DNA of 33,167 bases, taken from contig JAZKEJ010000071.1 of the NCBI GenBank assembly GCA_040387095.1, forward strand, positions 1 to 33,167, written 5' to 3'. The notes beneath the pieces were generated by a model. It saw nothing but the letters and a program-made list of their open reading frames with translations, was not told the origin of the DNA and did no database searches. A program made the translations under genes and the position numbers. This document shows positions 9,034-18,731 of this stretch, piece after piece; the stretch's first letter is position 1, and each line of letters starts with the position of its first letter. This stretch comes from Methylotenera_A sp040387095. Its GTDB lineage: Bacteria > Pseudomonadota > Gammaproteobacteria > Burkholderiales > Methylophilaceae.

Positions 9034-9429
9034 TTATTTATCAACAATTGTTTTACCTATAGGGGCAATCGCGATTCCAGCAAGTTTAAGATGCTGGATG
9101 CCGAAAGGAATCCCGATAATCGTTACAAAACAAGCAATAGCGGCAAGTAGATGACCAATTGCTAACCAGATACCTGCAATTACAAACCATATTACATTAC
9201 CGATTGCGCCAAGCGTTCCTGTTCCGATGTCATCTTTTTTATTGATATATTGACGATTCACCGCTTCTTTGCCAAATGGAAAAAAAGCAAATGTGCCAAT
9301 GACAAAACAAGCTTTGCTCCAAGGTATACAAATAATAGAGACAAAAGCCAATATACCTGCAAGCCACCAACCCAAACCCATTAGCGCGCCGCCGAAAATA
9401 AACCACAAAATATTACCTATTAAACTCAA
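9034..9429 (-). CDS. yccF: YccF domain membrane protein
   Basis: 131-aa inner-membrane protein made of two similar halves: residues 4-60 (IGNILWFIFGGALMGLGWWLA, CIPWSKACF) and 75-130 (IGNVIWFVIAGIWLAIGHLL, GIPFGIQHLKL). This is the tandem YccF repeat. The start is a TTG at 9429, supported by AGGAG seven bases before it and by the SLIGNILWF beginning normal for the family. The molecular function of YccF is unknown. It is divergent from the cardiolipin synthase gene across 222 bp. Confidence 0.9.
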   Translation of the reverse strand: MSLIGNILWFIFGGALMGLGWWLAGILAFVSIICIPWSKACFVIGTFAFFPFGKEAVNRQYINKKDDIGTGTLGAIGNVIWFVIAGIWLAIGHLLAAIACFVTIIGIPFGIQHLKLAGIAIAPIGKTIVDK

Positions 9430-9651
9430 GATATTTCTCCTTGAAAATGATGTCTAGATTTTATTAAACTGCTTATTTAGTCTAAAGCAATAAAACCATT
9501 TAGATGCATTTTTTTAATGATGCATGGCTATATGTGCGGTGTCGCACCGAATAAAAATACGCAACTAGATTAGTCTTAATATCAGTTTATTTTCGATTCC
9601 ATCCGCCCATTTAACGCAATAATTAAGGTAAAAAAACAGTTAAAGTTCATT

Positions 9652-10911
9652 ATGCTTATTTTATTGACCATTTTAATTACTACCGTCAGCATTATTATTC
9701 TGATGAATTTTATAACTGCAGAGAAGAAAATTCAGCGGAAACTAGAAGCTCATTACGATATTGCAGATCCACAATTTTCGCGTTCTGTCAGCGCATTACT
9801 TGGCCCTCCTTTTATCTCTGGAAATAGTGTGGAAGCCTTTGTTAACGGTAACCAAATTTTCCCGCAAATGCTAGAAGCAATGAAAAACGCCAAAGATACT
9901 ATTACATTTGAGACCTTTATTTATTGGTCAGGTACCATTGGACAGGAATTTTCAGATACTTTAAGCGAGCGTGCACTTGCTGGAATAAAAGTGCATGTGT
10001 TATTGGATTGGCTCGGCAGCGTTAAAATGGAGATAGAGCAGATCGATAAAATGCGTGAAGCGGGTGTGCAAATTCAACGCTATCATAAGCCTCACTGGAG
10101 CCATTTAGGCCGATTTAATAATCGTACGCACCGCAAATTATTGATTATTGATGGGCAAACAGGGTTTACTGGCGGTGTCGGAATCGCCGATCAGTGGCGG
10201 GGCAATGCAGGAAATCCAAATGAATGGCGTGATTCACATTTTAAAGTCACAGGGCCGGTGGTTGACCAAATGCAGGCGGTATTCATGGATAACTGGATTA
10301 AAGCAAAAGGTCAGGTGTTGCATAGTGAGCACTACTTTCCCGAGCTTAAAGCGACCGGAAAATTACAAGCGCAGATGTTCAGTAGCTCACCCAGTGGTGG
10401 CGGCGATTCTATGCAGCTCATGTACCTGATGGCAATCACTGCGGCTTCTAAAACAATTGAGTTATCCAGCGCATATTTCGTACCTGATCAGTTAACGATT
10501 GAAGCGCTTTTAACCGCAGTAAAACGCGGCGTAAAAATCCGCATTATTACGCCAGGCAAATATATAGATACTGCATTAGTTAGAAAAGCTTCAAAAGCAA
10601 CTTGGGGTGAATTGCTGAAAGCTAAGATTGAAATCGCTGAATATTTACCGACCATGTATCACTGTAAAATCTTCATTGTGGATTCTTTATTAGTGTCAGT
10701 TGGGTCGACTAATTTTGATAATCGCTCTTTTCGTTTAAATGATGAGGCCAATCTGAATGTGCTGGATAAAAAATTTGCCCAGCAGCAAATCAATATTTTT
10801 AATGAAGATTGGTTACATTCTCGCCAGATTTCATACAAACAATGGCAAAATAGACCATTAAAAGACAAGTTGCTAGAAAGATTGGCAGCACTTTTTAAAT
10901 CGCAGCTGTAA
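9652..10911 (+). CDS. cls: Cardiolipin synthase / phospholipase D-like phosphatidyltransferase
   Basis: 419 aa with one N-terminal transmembrane helix (LILLTILITTVSIIILMNF) and two PLD half-domains. Both catalytic HKD motifs are intact: H160-x-K162-x4-D167 (HRKLLIIDG, followed by TGFTGG) and H337-x-K339-x4-D344 (HCKIFIVD, followed by GSTNFDNRS). Such enzymes join phosphatidylglycerol with a second phospholipid to make cardiolipin. The single N-terminal helix and moderate length are unlike E. coli ClsA, which has two helices. A weak AAAG precedes the ATG. It stands alone, with non-coding DNA on both sides. Confidence 0.9.
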   Translation: MLILLTILITTVSIIILMNFITAEKKIQRKLEAHYDIADPQFSRSVSALLGPPFISGNSVEAFVNGNQIFPQMLEAMKNAKDTITFETFIYWSGTIGQEFSDTLSERALAGIKVHVLLDWLGSVKMEIEQIDKMREAGVQIQRYHKPHWSHLGRFNNRTHRKLLIIDGQTGFTGGVGIADQWRGNAGNPNEWRDSHFKVTGPVVDQMQAVFMDNWIKAKGQVLHSEHYFPELKATGKLQAQMFSSSPSGGGDSMQLMYLMAITAASKTIELSSAYFVPDQLTIEALLTAVKRGVKIRIITPGKYIDTALVRKASKATWGELLKAKIEIAEYLPTMYHCKIFIVDSLLVSVGSTNFDNRSFRLNDEANLNVLDKKFAQQQINIFNEDWLHSRQISYKQWQNRPLKDKLLERLAALFKSQL

Positions 10912-11241
10912 ATTTCGCGCACTCGCCAAACAATCTAATTGAACAAGTTAAGCTTTGGGCGGTCTGTTCACAGCATAGGTATGTACTGTTGGCAATTGGC
11001 ACTTGTTTAGTATTAACAGTGCTTGCTAACAATGATTTATACAATGTAAGAATGTTGATAAGGAAGTTACTATGTGACTGATTTGTTTTAAATTCAATGA
11101 CAATTAAAGTGTAACGTTTTTTGGATTGTGTTCAATCGATGTAAATATTGCAAACATTTATCCATTCATCTAATTTCAACCTGCAAAATCCATATCAAAA
11201 ATATCTTTTACGTTTATATAGACCAGATTGCTGAATAAACT
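10912..11241. other. 330-bp intergenic region upstream of the RND efflux operon
   Basis: No ORF with a plausible start and ribosome-binding site, no RNA gene and no long inverted repeat seen. It presumably carries the efflux operon promoter, but I cannot place -35/-10 boxes with confidence. No TetR- or MarR-type regulator gene adjoins the operon. Confidence 0.5.
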
Positions 11242-12435
11242 ATGAATAAATTTCGAGCAATATCGTCTTTAATTATTTGTTGTGCGCTTGTTTCGAATGC
11301 TTTATTGTTAACAAGTTGTAGTCAATCTGCCAGTGAAGATAAACCACAACCAAAAAATCTACCAGAAGTCGGCGTAGTAACCGTTAAATTACAAGCACAG
11401 TCTATTGTGACTGAATTGCCAGGGCGTACTGTGGCGCGCATGATTGCCGAGATAAGGCCGCAAGTCGGGGGCATTATTCAAAAGCGCGCGTTTACAGAAG
11501 GTGCTGAGGTAAAAGCGGGTGATTTACTTTATCAAATAGATCCTGCACCTTTTCGCGCCGCTTTTGAGAGCGCACAGGCTAATGTAAAAAAATCCGAAGC
11601 TAACCTTATTTCCTTAAGATCTAAAGCCGAGCGTTATGCTGAATTGGTCAAAATTAATGCTGTCAGCAAGCAAGATAATGACGATATTAACGCTTTATTT
11701 AAGCAGGGCGAAGCTGACTTGCTGCTGACTTCAGCGGCACTGGAAACAGCGCGCATCAATCTCAATTTTACTCGAATCGTTGCGCCAATTTCTGGGCGAG
11801 TCGAAGTGTCTGCAGTAACGCCAGGCGCTTTAGTGACGGCGAATCAAGAGTTGGTATTAACCACTATTCAGCAATTAGATCCAATTTTTGTGGATATCAC
11901 ACAATCCAGTAACGAGCTATTAAGACTCAAGCGTGAGTTTGCCAATGGCAACTTAACCAAAGCAAGTAGTAATGAAGCGCGCATTAAAGTGGTGTTGGAA
12001 GACGGCAGTATATATAGCCAAGAAGGCATATTAAAGTTCAGTGGTGTCACTGTTAATCCCACTTCCGGCACGGTAACATTAAGAGCTGTAGTGCCTAACA
12101 AAGACAGGCTTTTACTGCCAGGCATGTACGTACGTGCGCGAATTCAAGAGGCGGTAGATGAAGAAGCGATTCTTGTTCCGCAACAGAGCGTTAGCCGTAA
12201 TGCGCAGGGTGAAGCAACAGTATGGGTTGTTAATGCTGAAGGAGTTGTTGAGTTGCGCACGCTTTCTGCTGACAAATCGGTGGGTAGTCAGTGGTTAGTA
12301 AATGAGGGCTTGGTGGCGGGGGATCGAGTAATTGTCGATGGCATGCAGAAAATAAAAATCGGCGACAAAGTTAAACCAATTGAAATTGCAGCATTGAATA
12401 ATGGTAATACTGCAGTTAACCCAACCAATCCTTAA
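11242..12435 (+). CDS. RND efflux periplasmic adaptor (membrane fusion protein, AcrA-like lipoprotein)
   Basis: 397 aa. The signal peptide ends in a lipobox with the lipidated Cys at residue 26 (ALLLTSC). The mature protein has the AcrA order: beta-barrel and lipoyl half (AEIRPQVGGIIQKRAFTEGAEVKAGDLLYQIDPAPF), an alpha-hairpin at about 110-165, the second lipoyl half (RIVAPISGRVEVSAVTPGALV), then the barrel and membrane-proximal domain (LLLPGMYVRARIQEA). It links the inner-membrane pump to the outer-membrane channel. It is the first gene of a three-gene operon; its stop lies 9 bp before the pump gene. Confidence 0.96.
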   Translation: MNKFRAISSLIICCALVSNALLLTSCSQSASEDKPQPKNLPEVGVVTVKLQAQSIVTELPGRTVARMIAEIRPQVGGIIQKRAFTEGAEVKAGDLLYQIDPAPFRAAFESAQANVKKSEANLISLRSKAERYAELVKINAVSKQDNDDINALFKQGEADLLLTSAALETARINLNFTRIVAPISGRVEVSAVTPGALVTANQELVLTTIQQLDPIFVDITQSSNELLRLKREFANGNLTKASSNEARIKVVLEDGSIYSQEGILKFSGVTVNPTSGTVTLRAVVPNKDRLLLPGMYVRARIQEAVDEEAILVPQQSVSRNAQGEATVWVVNAEGVVELRTLSADKSVGSQWLVNEGLVAGDRVIVDGMQKIKIGDKVKPIEIAALNNGNTAVNPTNP

Positions 12436-12444
12436 AGACAACTC

Positions 12445-15400
12445 ATGGCTCGTTTTTTTATCGATCGTCCCATTTTTGCCTGGGTTATATCCATTGTCAT
12501 TATGCTGGCGGGGGCTGGTTCTATTTATCAGCTGTCTTTAGAACAATATCCGGATATTGCCCCGACCCGCGTCAATATTCGGGCGAATTATACCGGCGCT
12601 TCTGCACAAACCATTCAAGATTCAGTGACCCAAGTCATCGAACAATATATTCAAGGTATTGATAACCTGAGCTATATGTCATCAACCAGCAATGCTTCGG
12701 GCGGTGCAAACATCTCTTTGACTTTTGATGCGGGAACAGATCCCGACGTGGCGCAAATTCAGGTGCAAAATAAATTACAGCAAGCACTGCCGCGACTGCC
12801 GCAAATCGTTCAAAGCCTGGGTGTGACGGTGACTAAAACGGGGCTGGATTATCTGATGATTATCTCGCTTGTTTCAGACAACCCAGAGGTGAAATCAACT
12901 GATATTGGAGACTACATTTCCAGCACGCTACTTGATCAAATCAGTCGTGTAGACGGCGTTGGAGAAGTGCAGGCGATTGGATCAGGATACGCGATGCGTA
13001 TTTGGTTAAATCCAAAAAACCTGCAAAAATACAATCTGATGCCATCCGATATTAACGCCGCTATTCTGGCACAGAATGCTGAGGTATCAGCAGGTCAGTT
13101 AGGTGCTTTGCCAGCGGTGAGTGGGCAACAGTTGAATGCAACCATTACAGCAAGAACCAAACTGCAAACGGTTGAAGAGTTTGAAAATGTGGTGCTTAAA
13201 ACAAGTACCGACGGCGCTATTGTCTATTTGAAAGATGTAGCACGAATTGAGCTGGGCGCGGACAGCTATACGCCGGTGACTTCGTTTAAAGGTCAGGCGT
13301 CGGCAGCGATCGGTGTAAAGCTGGCGGAAGGAGCTAATGCACTGGGCACAGCAGAGTCAGTGTTAACCAAACTGGATCAATTAAAAACATTTTTTCCCAA
13401 TGATTTAAAACTTAAAACCGCAATTGGTTATGACACCACGCCATTTGTGCGCATTTCGATTGAAGAGGTCGTTAAATCGTTAATTGAGGCGATTATTCTA
13501 GTCGTGCTCATCATGTATCTGTTTTTGCAGAACTTTCGCGCCACTTTAATTCCCGCCATTGCAGTACCAGTTGTGCTGCTGGGGACTTTTGGTGTGCTGG
13601 CAATATTCGGTTATTCGATTAATACTTTGACTATGTTTGGTTTAGTACTGGCTATTGGTCTGTTGGTGGATGATGCGATTGTCGTAGTTGAAAACGTTGA
13701 GCGTGTTATGAACGAAGAGGGACTTTCACCCAAAGAAGCAACACGTAAATCGATGGATGAAATTACCGGCGCACTGGTAGGTATTGCGTTGGTTCTATCT
13801 GCTGTATTTGTTCCCATGGCATTTTTCGGTGGATCAACAGGGGTTATTTACAGGCAATTTTCTATCACCATTGTTTCTGCCATGCTGTTATCGGTTGTAG
13901 TCGCTTTAACGTTGACTCCCGCTTTATGTGCCACATTACTTAAACCTGCCGATCCTTCACATCGACAAAAGCGTGGTTTTTTCGGCTGGTTCAACCGCAG
14001 TTTTGATAGCGCTTCTATGCGCTATCAATCTACTGTTGGTGGATTATTAAAGCGTAAATTATTCGCAGCAACTATCTATGGCTTAATTACACTGGTTATG
14101 GCGATACTGTACTTTCAGTTGCCCACATCATTTTTGCCCGATGAAGATCAAGGCATACTTTCAGCGCAGGTGCAGTTACCCGTTGGCGCAACCGACACGC
14201 GTATGAGTGCGGTGATGAAAGAAGTGGAAAAATATCTGCTGGCAAAACCGGAGATTGAGTCTGTGATTACAATCCGTGGCCAAGGCCAGAATGGAGCTGC
14301 CAGTCAAAATGCAGGACGTGCTTTTATTAAGCTGAAGGATTGGAGTGAGCGTGAAGATATCGCCCAAACTGCCCAAGCGCTTTCGCAACAGGCCACACAG
14401 GATCTGGCCCACATTCGAGATGCCAAGATTTTTATTGTGCAGCCATCAGCCGTGCGTGGTTTGGGTGCAGCATCCGGATTCACCATGCAGCTTAAGGATT
14501 TAGGCGGTTTAGGCCATGAAGCTTTGATCAAAGCACGTGATCAATTTTTGTCATTAGCTGCGCAGGATAGTCGCCTTAATAAAGTACGCAGCGCGGGCTT
14601 GGATGACACGCCGCAATTCCGCATTAACATTGATGATAAGAAAGCCGGCGCTTTTGGCCTGACACCAACCGACATCAACAGCACGCTGTCCATGGCGATT
14701 GGCGGCAATTATGTCAACGATTTTATTGACCGTGGAAGGGTTAAGAAAGTCTATCTTCAAGCCGATGCACCTTATCGTATGCAGCCTGAAAATATTAATG
14801 ATTGGTTTGTGAGAAATAATAATAATCAGATGGTGCAATTTTCATCTTTTGCTAATAACAGCTGGACTTTCGGTTCACCGCTTTTAGAGCGTTTCAATGG
14901 CGTGTCTTCTGTGGAAATAGTGGGTGAAACCGCCAGCGGCATTAGCTCGGGCGATGCTATGACCGCTGCTGAGGAAATTGCGGGCAAGTTACCAGAAGGC
15001 ATTGGCTACGAATGGAGCGCGCAATCGTATCAAGAACGGCTTTCTGGTTCACAAGCACCATTGTTGTATGCGATTTCAGTTTTATTTGTGTTTTTATGTT
15101 TAGCGGCGCTATACGAAAGCTGGGCGATTCCCTTTTCAGTGCTGTTAATTATTCCATTGGGTATTGTGGGTGCAATTCTGGCAACCACATTACGCGGCAT
15201 GACAGCCGATGTTTATTTTCAGGTGGGCTTGCTGACAACGGTTGGGCTTGCCGCCAAAAATGCTATTTTAATTGTGGAATTTGCCAAGCATTTACAGGAG
15301 CAAGGAAAATCCTTAATAGATGCAACACTCGAAGCGGTACATTTACGTCTGCGCCCGATATTAATGACGTCGTTGGCTTTTATGTTTGGTGTGTTGCCAT

Positions 15401-15591
15401 TAGTGCTCAGTACCGGCGCAGGCGCTGCTAGCCGTCGCGCTATCGGTACTGGAGTATTTGGTGGAATGTTAACCGCTACCATGTTCGGCATTTTTTTCGT
15501 GCCACTGTTTTATGTCTTGATACGTGGCGTATTTCCATACCAACATGAAAATATAGCATCAGCTCAAGCAGCAGCAAAAGTAGAAAGTTAA
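12445..15591 (+). CDS. RND multidrug efflux transporter, HAE1 family (AcrB-like)
   Basis: 1048 aa, the usual AcrB length. It opens with MARFFIDRPIFAWVISIVIM and has twelve predicted transmembrane helices and two large periplasmic loops. The proton-relay Asp pair in TM4 is D409-D410 (GLLVDDAIVVVENVERVMNE). The second half has the GLAAKNAILIVEFAKHLQEQ and RLRPILMTSLAF motifs. It is a proton-driven exporter of hydrophobic or amphipathic compounds, solvents or drugs. It begins 9 bp after the adaptor and ends 6 bp before the outer-membrane factor, so the three are one transcript. Substrates cannot be inferred. Confidence 0.97.
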   Translation: MARFFIDRPIFAWVISIVIMLAGAGSIYQLSLEQYPDIAPTRVNIRANYTGASAQTIQDSVTQVIEQYIQGIDNLSYMSSTSNASGGANISLTFDAGTDPDVAQIQVQNKLQQALPRLPQIVQSLGVTVTKTGLDYLMIISLVSDNPEVKSTDIGDYISSTLLDQISRVDGVGEVQAIGSGYAMRIWLNPKNLQKYNLMPSDINAAILAQNAEVSAGQLGALPAVSGQQLNATITARTKLQTVEEFENVVLKTSTDGAIVYLKDVARIELGADSYTPVTSFKGQASAAIGVKLAEGANALGTAESVLTKLDQLKTFFPNDLKLKTAIGYDTTPFVRISIEEVVKSLIEAIILVVLIMYLFLQNFRATLIPAIAVPVVLLGTFGVLAIFGYSINTLTMFGLVLAIGLLVDDAIVVVENVERVMNEEGLSPKEATRKSMDEITGALVGIALVLSAVFVPMAFFGGSTGVIYRQFSITIVSAMLLSVVVALTLTPALCATLLKPADPSHRQKRGFFGWFNRSFDSASMRYQSTVGGLLKRKLFAATIYGLITLVMAILYFQLPTSFLPDEDQGILSAQVQLPVGATDTRMSAVMKEVEKYLLAKPEIESVITIRGQGQNGAASQNAGRAFIKLKDWSEREDIAQTAQALSQQATQDLAHIRDAKIFIVQPSAVRGLGAASGFTMQLKDLGGLGHEALIKARDQFLSLAAQDSRLNKVRSAGLDDTPQFRINIDDKKAGAFGLTPTDINSTLSMAIGGNYVNDFIDRGRVKKVYLQADAPYRMQPENINDWFVRNNNNQMVQFSSFANNSWTFGSPLLERFNGVSSVEIVGETASGISSGDAMTAAEEIAGKLPEGIGYEWSAQSYQERLSGSQAPLLYAISVLFVFLCLAALYESWAIPFSVLLIIPLGIVGAILATTLRGMTADVYFQVGLLTTVGLAAKNAILIVEFAKHLQEQGKSLIDATLEAVHLRLRPILMTSLAFMFGVLPLVLSTGAGAASRRAIGTGVFGGMLTATMFGIFFVPLFYVLIRGVFPYQHENIASAQAAAKVES

Positions 15592-15597
15592 CAAATC

Positions 15598-17109
15598 ATG
15601 AAAAAACCTTTGATTCTTCTCATGATGATGTTTACTTTATTGCCTGCATGCAGCTTTATTCCAGACTATCTGCGTCCCAAAGCACCAGTGGCAGATTCTT
15701 GGCCTGCATCGATTAACGAACAGCAATCACAACAAGCAACAGATGTTGGTTGGCGCGATTTTTTTGTAGATGAAAAATTACGAAAAGTCATTGAATTAGC
15801 GCTGAATAATAATCGTGATCTGCGAGTAGCTGCTTTAAATATTGAGAAAGCGCGTGCGCAATATCAAATAAGGTCTGCAGATTTATTTCCAACGGTAAAT
15901 GCTTCTGGCAATGCAAGCATTCAGAAAAGGGGAGAGAATAGCTCGGGCAACGATAATTTAAGTAATATTACCAATAACGGCGTCATCCAGCAGTCAAATG
16001 ACTCTGGCGGAGGTATCAGTCGCAATTACCGTGCCGGTGTCAGTTTTAGTAATTATGAGTTGGATTTTTTTGGCCGCATCCGCAGTTTAAATGAGCAGGC
16101 TTTGCGATTGTTTTTTGCAACAGAAGAGGCGAGGCGCAGCGCGCACATTGCATTGATTGCAGAAGTGGCAAATGCATGGCTGACCTTGCAGGCAGATGAA
16201 GAGCGACTAAAGCTTGCGCAAGACACTTTGCAAAGCCAGCAAGCGTCTTATGATTTAAATAAAAGTCGCTTTGATTTCGGCATAGCAACTGGGCTTGATC
16301 TACAACAAGCACGAATCACTGTGGATACCGCTAAACTGGATGTGGCAAGATTCACCAGCCAGATTCAGCAGGATGAAAACGCTTTGGTGCTGCTGATTGG
16401 ATCAAGCTTGCCCGCTGAGTTGCGTCCAGATCCGCAACTGCAAGCGGCGACTGTTATGGCCGAATTGCCGGCTGGAATCCCATCTGAAGTTTTGCAGCAA
16501 AGACCAGATGTATTACAAGCTGAATACAATCTGCAAGCGGCTAATGCCAATATTGGTGCTGCACGTGCGGCTTTTTTCCCCACAATTGCGTTAACAGCTT
16601 CAGTTGGATCGGCCAGCACTGAACTTAATCGTTTATTTTCCAGCGGAACAGCTTTTTGGAATTTTGTACCCCAGATAATAGTGCCTATTTTTAATGCAGG
16701 CCGAAACCGAGCCAATTTGAAAGCAACTAAAATCGACCGTGATATTACACTTAACCAATATGAAAAAGCGATTCAAGTCGCGTTTAGAGAAGTCGCAGAT
16801 TCACTAGCCATACGTCAAACGATCACCGAACAATTTGATGCGCAAAGCTCACTTGTGGATGCGTCGAGTGAAAGTTATCGCTTGTCTGAGGCGCGATATA
16901 AAAGCGGAATAGATAACTATTTGACGGTGTTAGATTCTCAACGTACTTTGTATGCTGCACAGCAGAATTTAATTGGCTTACGACTGATTGCCTTTAGCAA
17001 TCAAGTTACTCTGTACAAAGTGCTGGGTGGTGGCTGGAATGAGTTTACCGCCGAAACTAATGGTAATGATGAAGTTGGCACTGAAAATAACGTGCAAACT
17101 AAGCAGTAA
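15598..17109 (+). CDS. RND outer-membrane factor, NodT/OprM family lipoprotein
   Basis: 503 aa. The lipoprotein signal has Cys18 in LLPAC. Two outer-membrane efflux (OEP) domains follow, with the repeated helical-barrel pattern (ALNNNRDLRVAALNIEKARA, RPDVLQAEYNLQAANANIGA) and a C-terminal YKSGIDNYLTVLDSQRTLY motif. It forms the trimeric outer-membrane channel for the adjoining adaptor and pump. A Ser/Asn/Gly-rich insertion at about residues 110-145 in the first domain is the likely surface-exposed loop. A TAXI-type gene starts 27 bp downstream on the same strand. Confidence 0.96.
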   Translation: MKKPLILLMMMFTLLPACSFIPDYLRPKAPVADSWPASINEQQSQQATDVGWRDFFVDEKLRKVIELALNNNRDLRVAALNIEKARAQYQIRSADLFPTVNASGNASIQKRGENSSGNDNLSNITNNGVIQQSNDSGGGISRNYRAGVSFSNYELDFFGRIRSLNEQALRLFFATEEARRSAHIALIAEVANAWLTLQADEERLKLAQDTLQSQQASYDLNKSRFDFGIATGLDLQQARITVDTAKLDVARFTSQIQQDENALVLLIGSSLPAELRPDPQLQAATVMAELPAGIPSEVLQQRPDVLQAEYNLQAANANIGAARAAFFPTIALTASVGSASTELNRLFSSGTAFWNFVPQIIVPIFNAGRNRANLKATKIDRDITLNQYEKAIQVAFREVADSLAIRQTITEQFDAQSSLVDASSESYRLSEARYKSGIDNYLTVLDSQRTLYAAQQNLIGLRLIAFSNQVTLYKVLGGGWNEFTAETNGNDEVGTENNVQTKQ

Positions 17110-17136
17110 TTAATTACTGCACAGGATTTAATAAAC

Positions 17137-18492
17137 ATGGTTGAATTAAAAGCATACTTTAAAAAAATGTGGGCAAAATTAGCTGCAATATATGGCGGCA
17201 GCATTATTCTGTTCACGATTTGGATGCTGGGATTGTTTGCCATTATTTGTCTGGCGGTATTTTTGTTTTTCAACTCAGCCGCCCCGACAACGATAACGAT
17301 TACCTCTGGCGAAGAAGGCAGTATTTTTCAAAAAAATGCGCTGAAATATAAAGCTATTCTGGCAAAAGAGGGAGTCACACTCAATATATTGCCATCAAAT
17401 GGCTCTATCGATAATCTCAATAAACTGAATGATAAGCGCCTTAAAGTTGACGTTGGCTTTGTGCAAAGTGGTGTAGCTGAAAATATTAAAGTCGACAAAC
17501 TGATGTCGCTCGGCAGTGTTGCCTATCAGCCGATGATGATTTTTTACCGTGGTGAAAGTAAGAGTTTGATTGCGGATTTTGCTGGTGGAAGATTAAGTGT
17601 TGGCGAGCCTGGAAGTGGAACACGCGCTTTGGCGTTAAATATACTGAAGCAAAATGGCATTTTGCCAGGCGGCAATACACAACTAATTGAAAAGCCAAGC
17701 ATCAATCCCGTAGAAGACTTATTACAGGATAAGATTGATGCCATATTTGTGATGGGGGATTCTATTTCAGTAGAGTTGATTAAAAACTTGGTTAAAACGC
17801 CAGGCATTAACATCTTTAATTTTGATCAGGCAGAGGGTTACACCAGGCGCATTAAATATTTACATAAATTGGTCTTACCTGAAGGCTCAATTGATTTGGG
17901 TAAAAATATTCCAGTCAATGATTTAAATTTAATTGCACCTGGGGTTGAATTAATCGCGCGTGATACGTTACATCCAGCTTTATCTGATTTGCTTTTAGAT
18001 GTAGTAAGCGAAGTGCATAGCCCGGCCAGCTTATTTGTAAAAGGCGGAGTATTTCCTAATTTAAACACGCTGGAATACCATATCAGCCCAGACGCTACGC
18101 GCTATTATAAATCCGGTAAAAGCTTTCTATATCGGGATTTTCCGTTTTGGATGGCCAGTTTCATTAATAGAATGCTGGTAGTTTTGGTGCCACTGCTGCT
18201 GATATTAATCCCAGCAATAAAATTAGCACCCAGTATTTATCGCTGGAAAATTCAACTATCCATTTACCCATTTTATAAAGCGCTGCTTGAGCTTGAGAAA
18301 GACGCGTTTGGATCAACACCGGACGTGAGTAAGCGCCAAGAGATAATGGATAATCTAGATAAACTGGAAGCAAAGTTAAGCAAAATAAAAATACCCGCAG
18401 CATTTGCAGATATGTTTTACGGCTTGCGCGGGCATATTAATTTTGTACGTACCAGGCTGTTGGCGGATCAAATTTCTGATGCGGTTGAATGA
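17137..18492 (+). CDS. Membrane-anchored TAXI-family solute-binding protein
   Basis: 451 aa. A hydrophobic N-terminal segment (about 24-46) is followed by a TAXI-type TRAP solute-binding domain, residues 50-330, with the family landmarks TITSGEEGSIFQKNALKYK, SNGSIDNLNKL, LSVGEPGSGTRALALNIL and DAIFVMGDS. Unlike ordinary periplasmic TAXI receptors (about 320 aa), a second transmembrane segment at about 347-370 (MLVVLVPLLLILIPAIKLA) and an 80-residue cytoplasmic-looking helical tail follow. No TRAP permease subunits are nearby. It begins 27 bp after the outer-membrane factor with CAGGA upstream of its ATG, so it probably belongs to the efflux transcript. Transport versus sensing cannot be decided from sequence. 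Confidence 0.88.
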   Translation: MVELKAYFKKMWAKLAAIYGGSIILFTIWMLGLFAIICLAVFLFFNSAAPTTITITSGEEGSIFQKNALKYKAILAKEGVTLNILPSNGSIDNLNKLNDKRLKVDVGFVQSGVAENIKVDKLMSLGSVAYQPMMIFYRGESKSLIADFAGGRLSVGEPGSGTRALALNILKQNGILPGGNTQLIEKPSINPVEDLLQDKIDAIFVMGDSISVELIKNLVKTPGINIFNFDQAEGYTRRIKYLHKLVLPEGSIDLGKNIPVNDLNLIAPGVELIARDTLHPALSDLLLDVVSEVHSPASLFVKGGVFPNLNTLEYHISPDATRYYKSGKSFLYRDFPFWMASFINRMLVVLVPLLLILIPAIKLAPSIYRWKIQLSIYPFYKALLELEKDAFGSTPDVSKRQEIMDNLDKLEAKLSKIKIPAAFADMFYGLRGHINFVRTRLLADQISDAVE

Positions 18493-18500
18493 TAATAAAT

Positions 18501-18526
18501 AGATTAATCATCTTTATGATTAATCT
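18501..18526 (+). terminator. AT-rich hairpin after the efflux/TAXI operon
   Basis: AGATTAATCA (18501-18510) and TGATTAATCT (18517-18526) form a perfect 10-bp stem with a 6-nt loop, 8 bp after the TAXI stop codon. It lacks a GC core and a T-tract, so it may be an mRNA 3'-end stabiliser or a weak terminator. The remaining stretch to 18819 shows no supported gene. Confidence 0.45.
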
Positions 18527-18725
18527 AGCAACCTCACTTACATTGGGCAATAACTTTATTTTGTGCGTGCAAATCGGTAAAGCTAGGCGTTGGCAGATTG
18601 GGCGCAGGACTGATTGCTGTTGAGGTAAATACAACAAAATATTAATAAACTGAAATAATAAAATAGGCACCTTTTTACAATTGACCGCATATGTAAATGC
18701 TTATTTTTTTGATTGGATATAGGCA

Positions 18726-18731
18726 TATAAT
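18726..18731 (+). promoter_or_regulatory. Candidate -10 box of the HAD gene
   Basis: A perfect TATAAT about 90 bp upstream of the preferred HAD start, in an AT-rich context. A matching -35 at 16-18 bp spacing is poor (T-rich only), so this is a weak prediction. Confidence 0.25.

Noticed and set aside
15012..15431. 139-aa ORF inside the RND pump gene
   Set aside because: Out-of-frame shadow of a fully conserved AcrB-like coding sequence.
18437..18670. Minus-strand 77-aa ORF and a possible gene fragment at about 18530-18630
   Set aside because: No start with ribosome-binding site and no recognisable motif; a neighbouring frame reads protein-like residues but matches nothing I can name.
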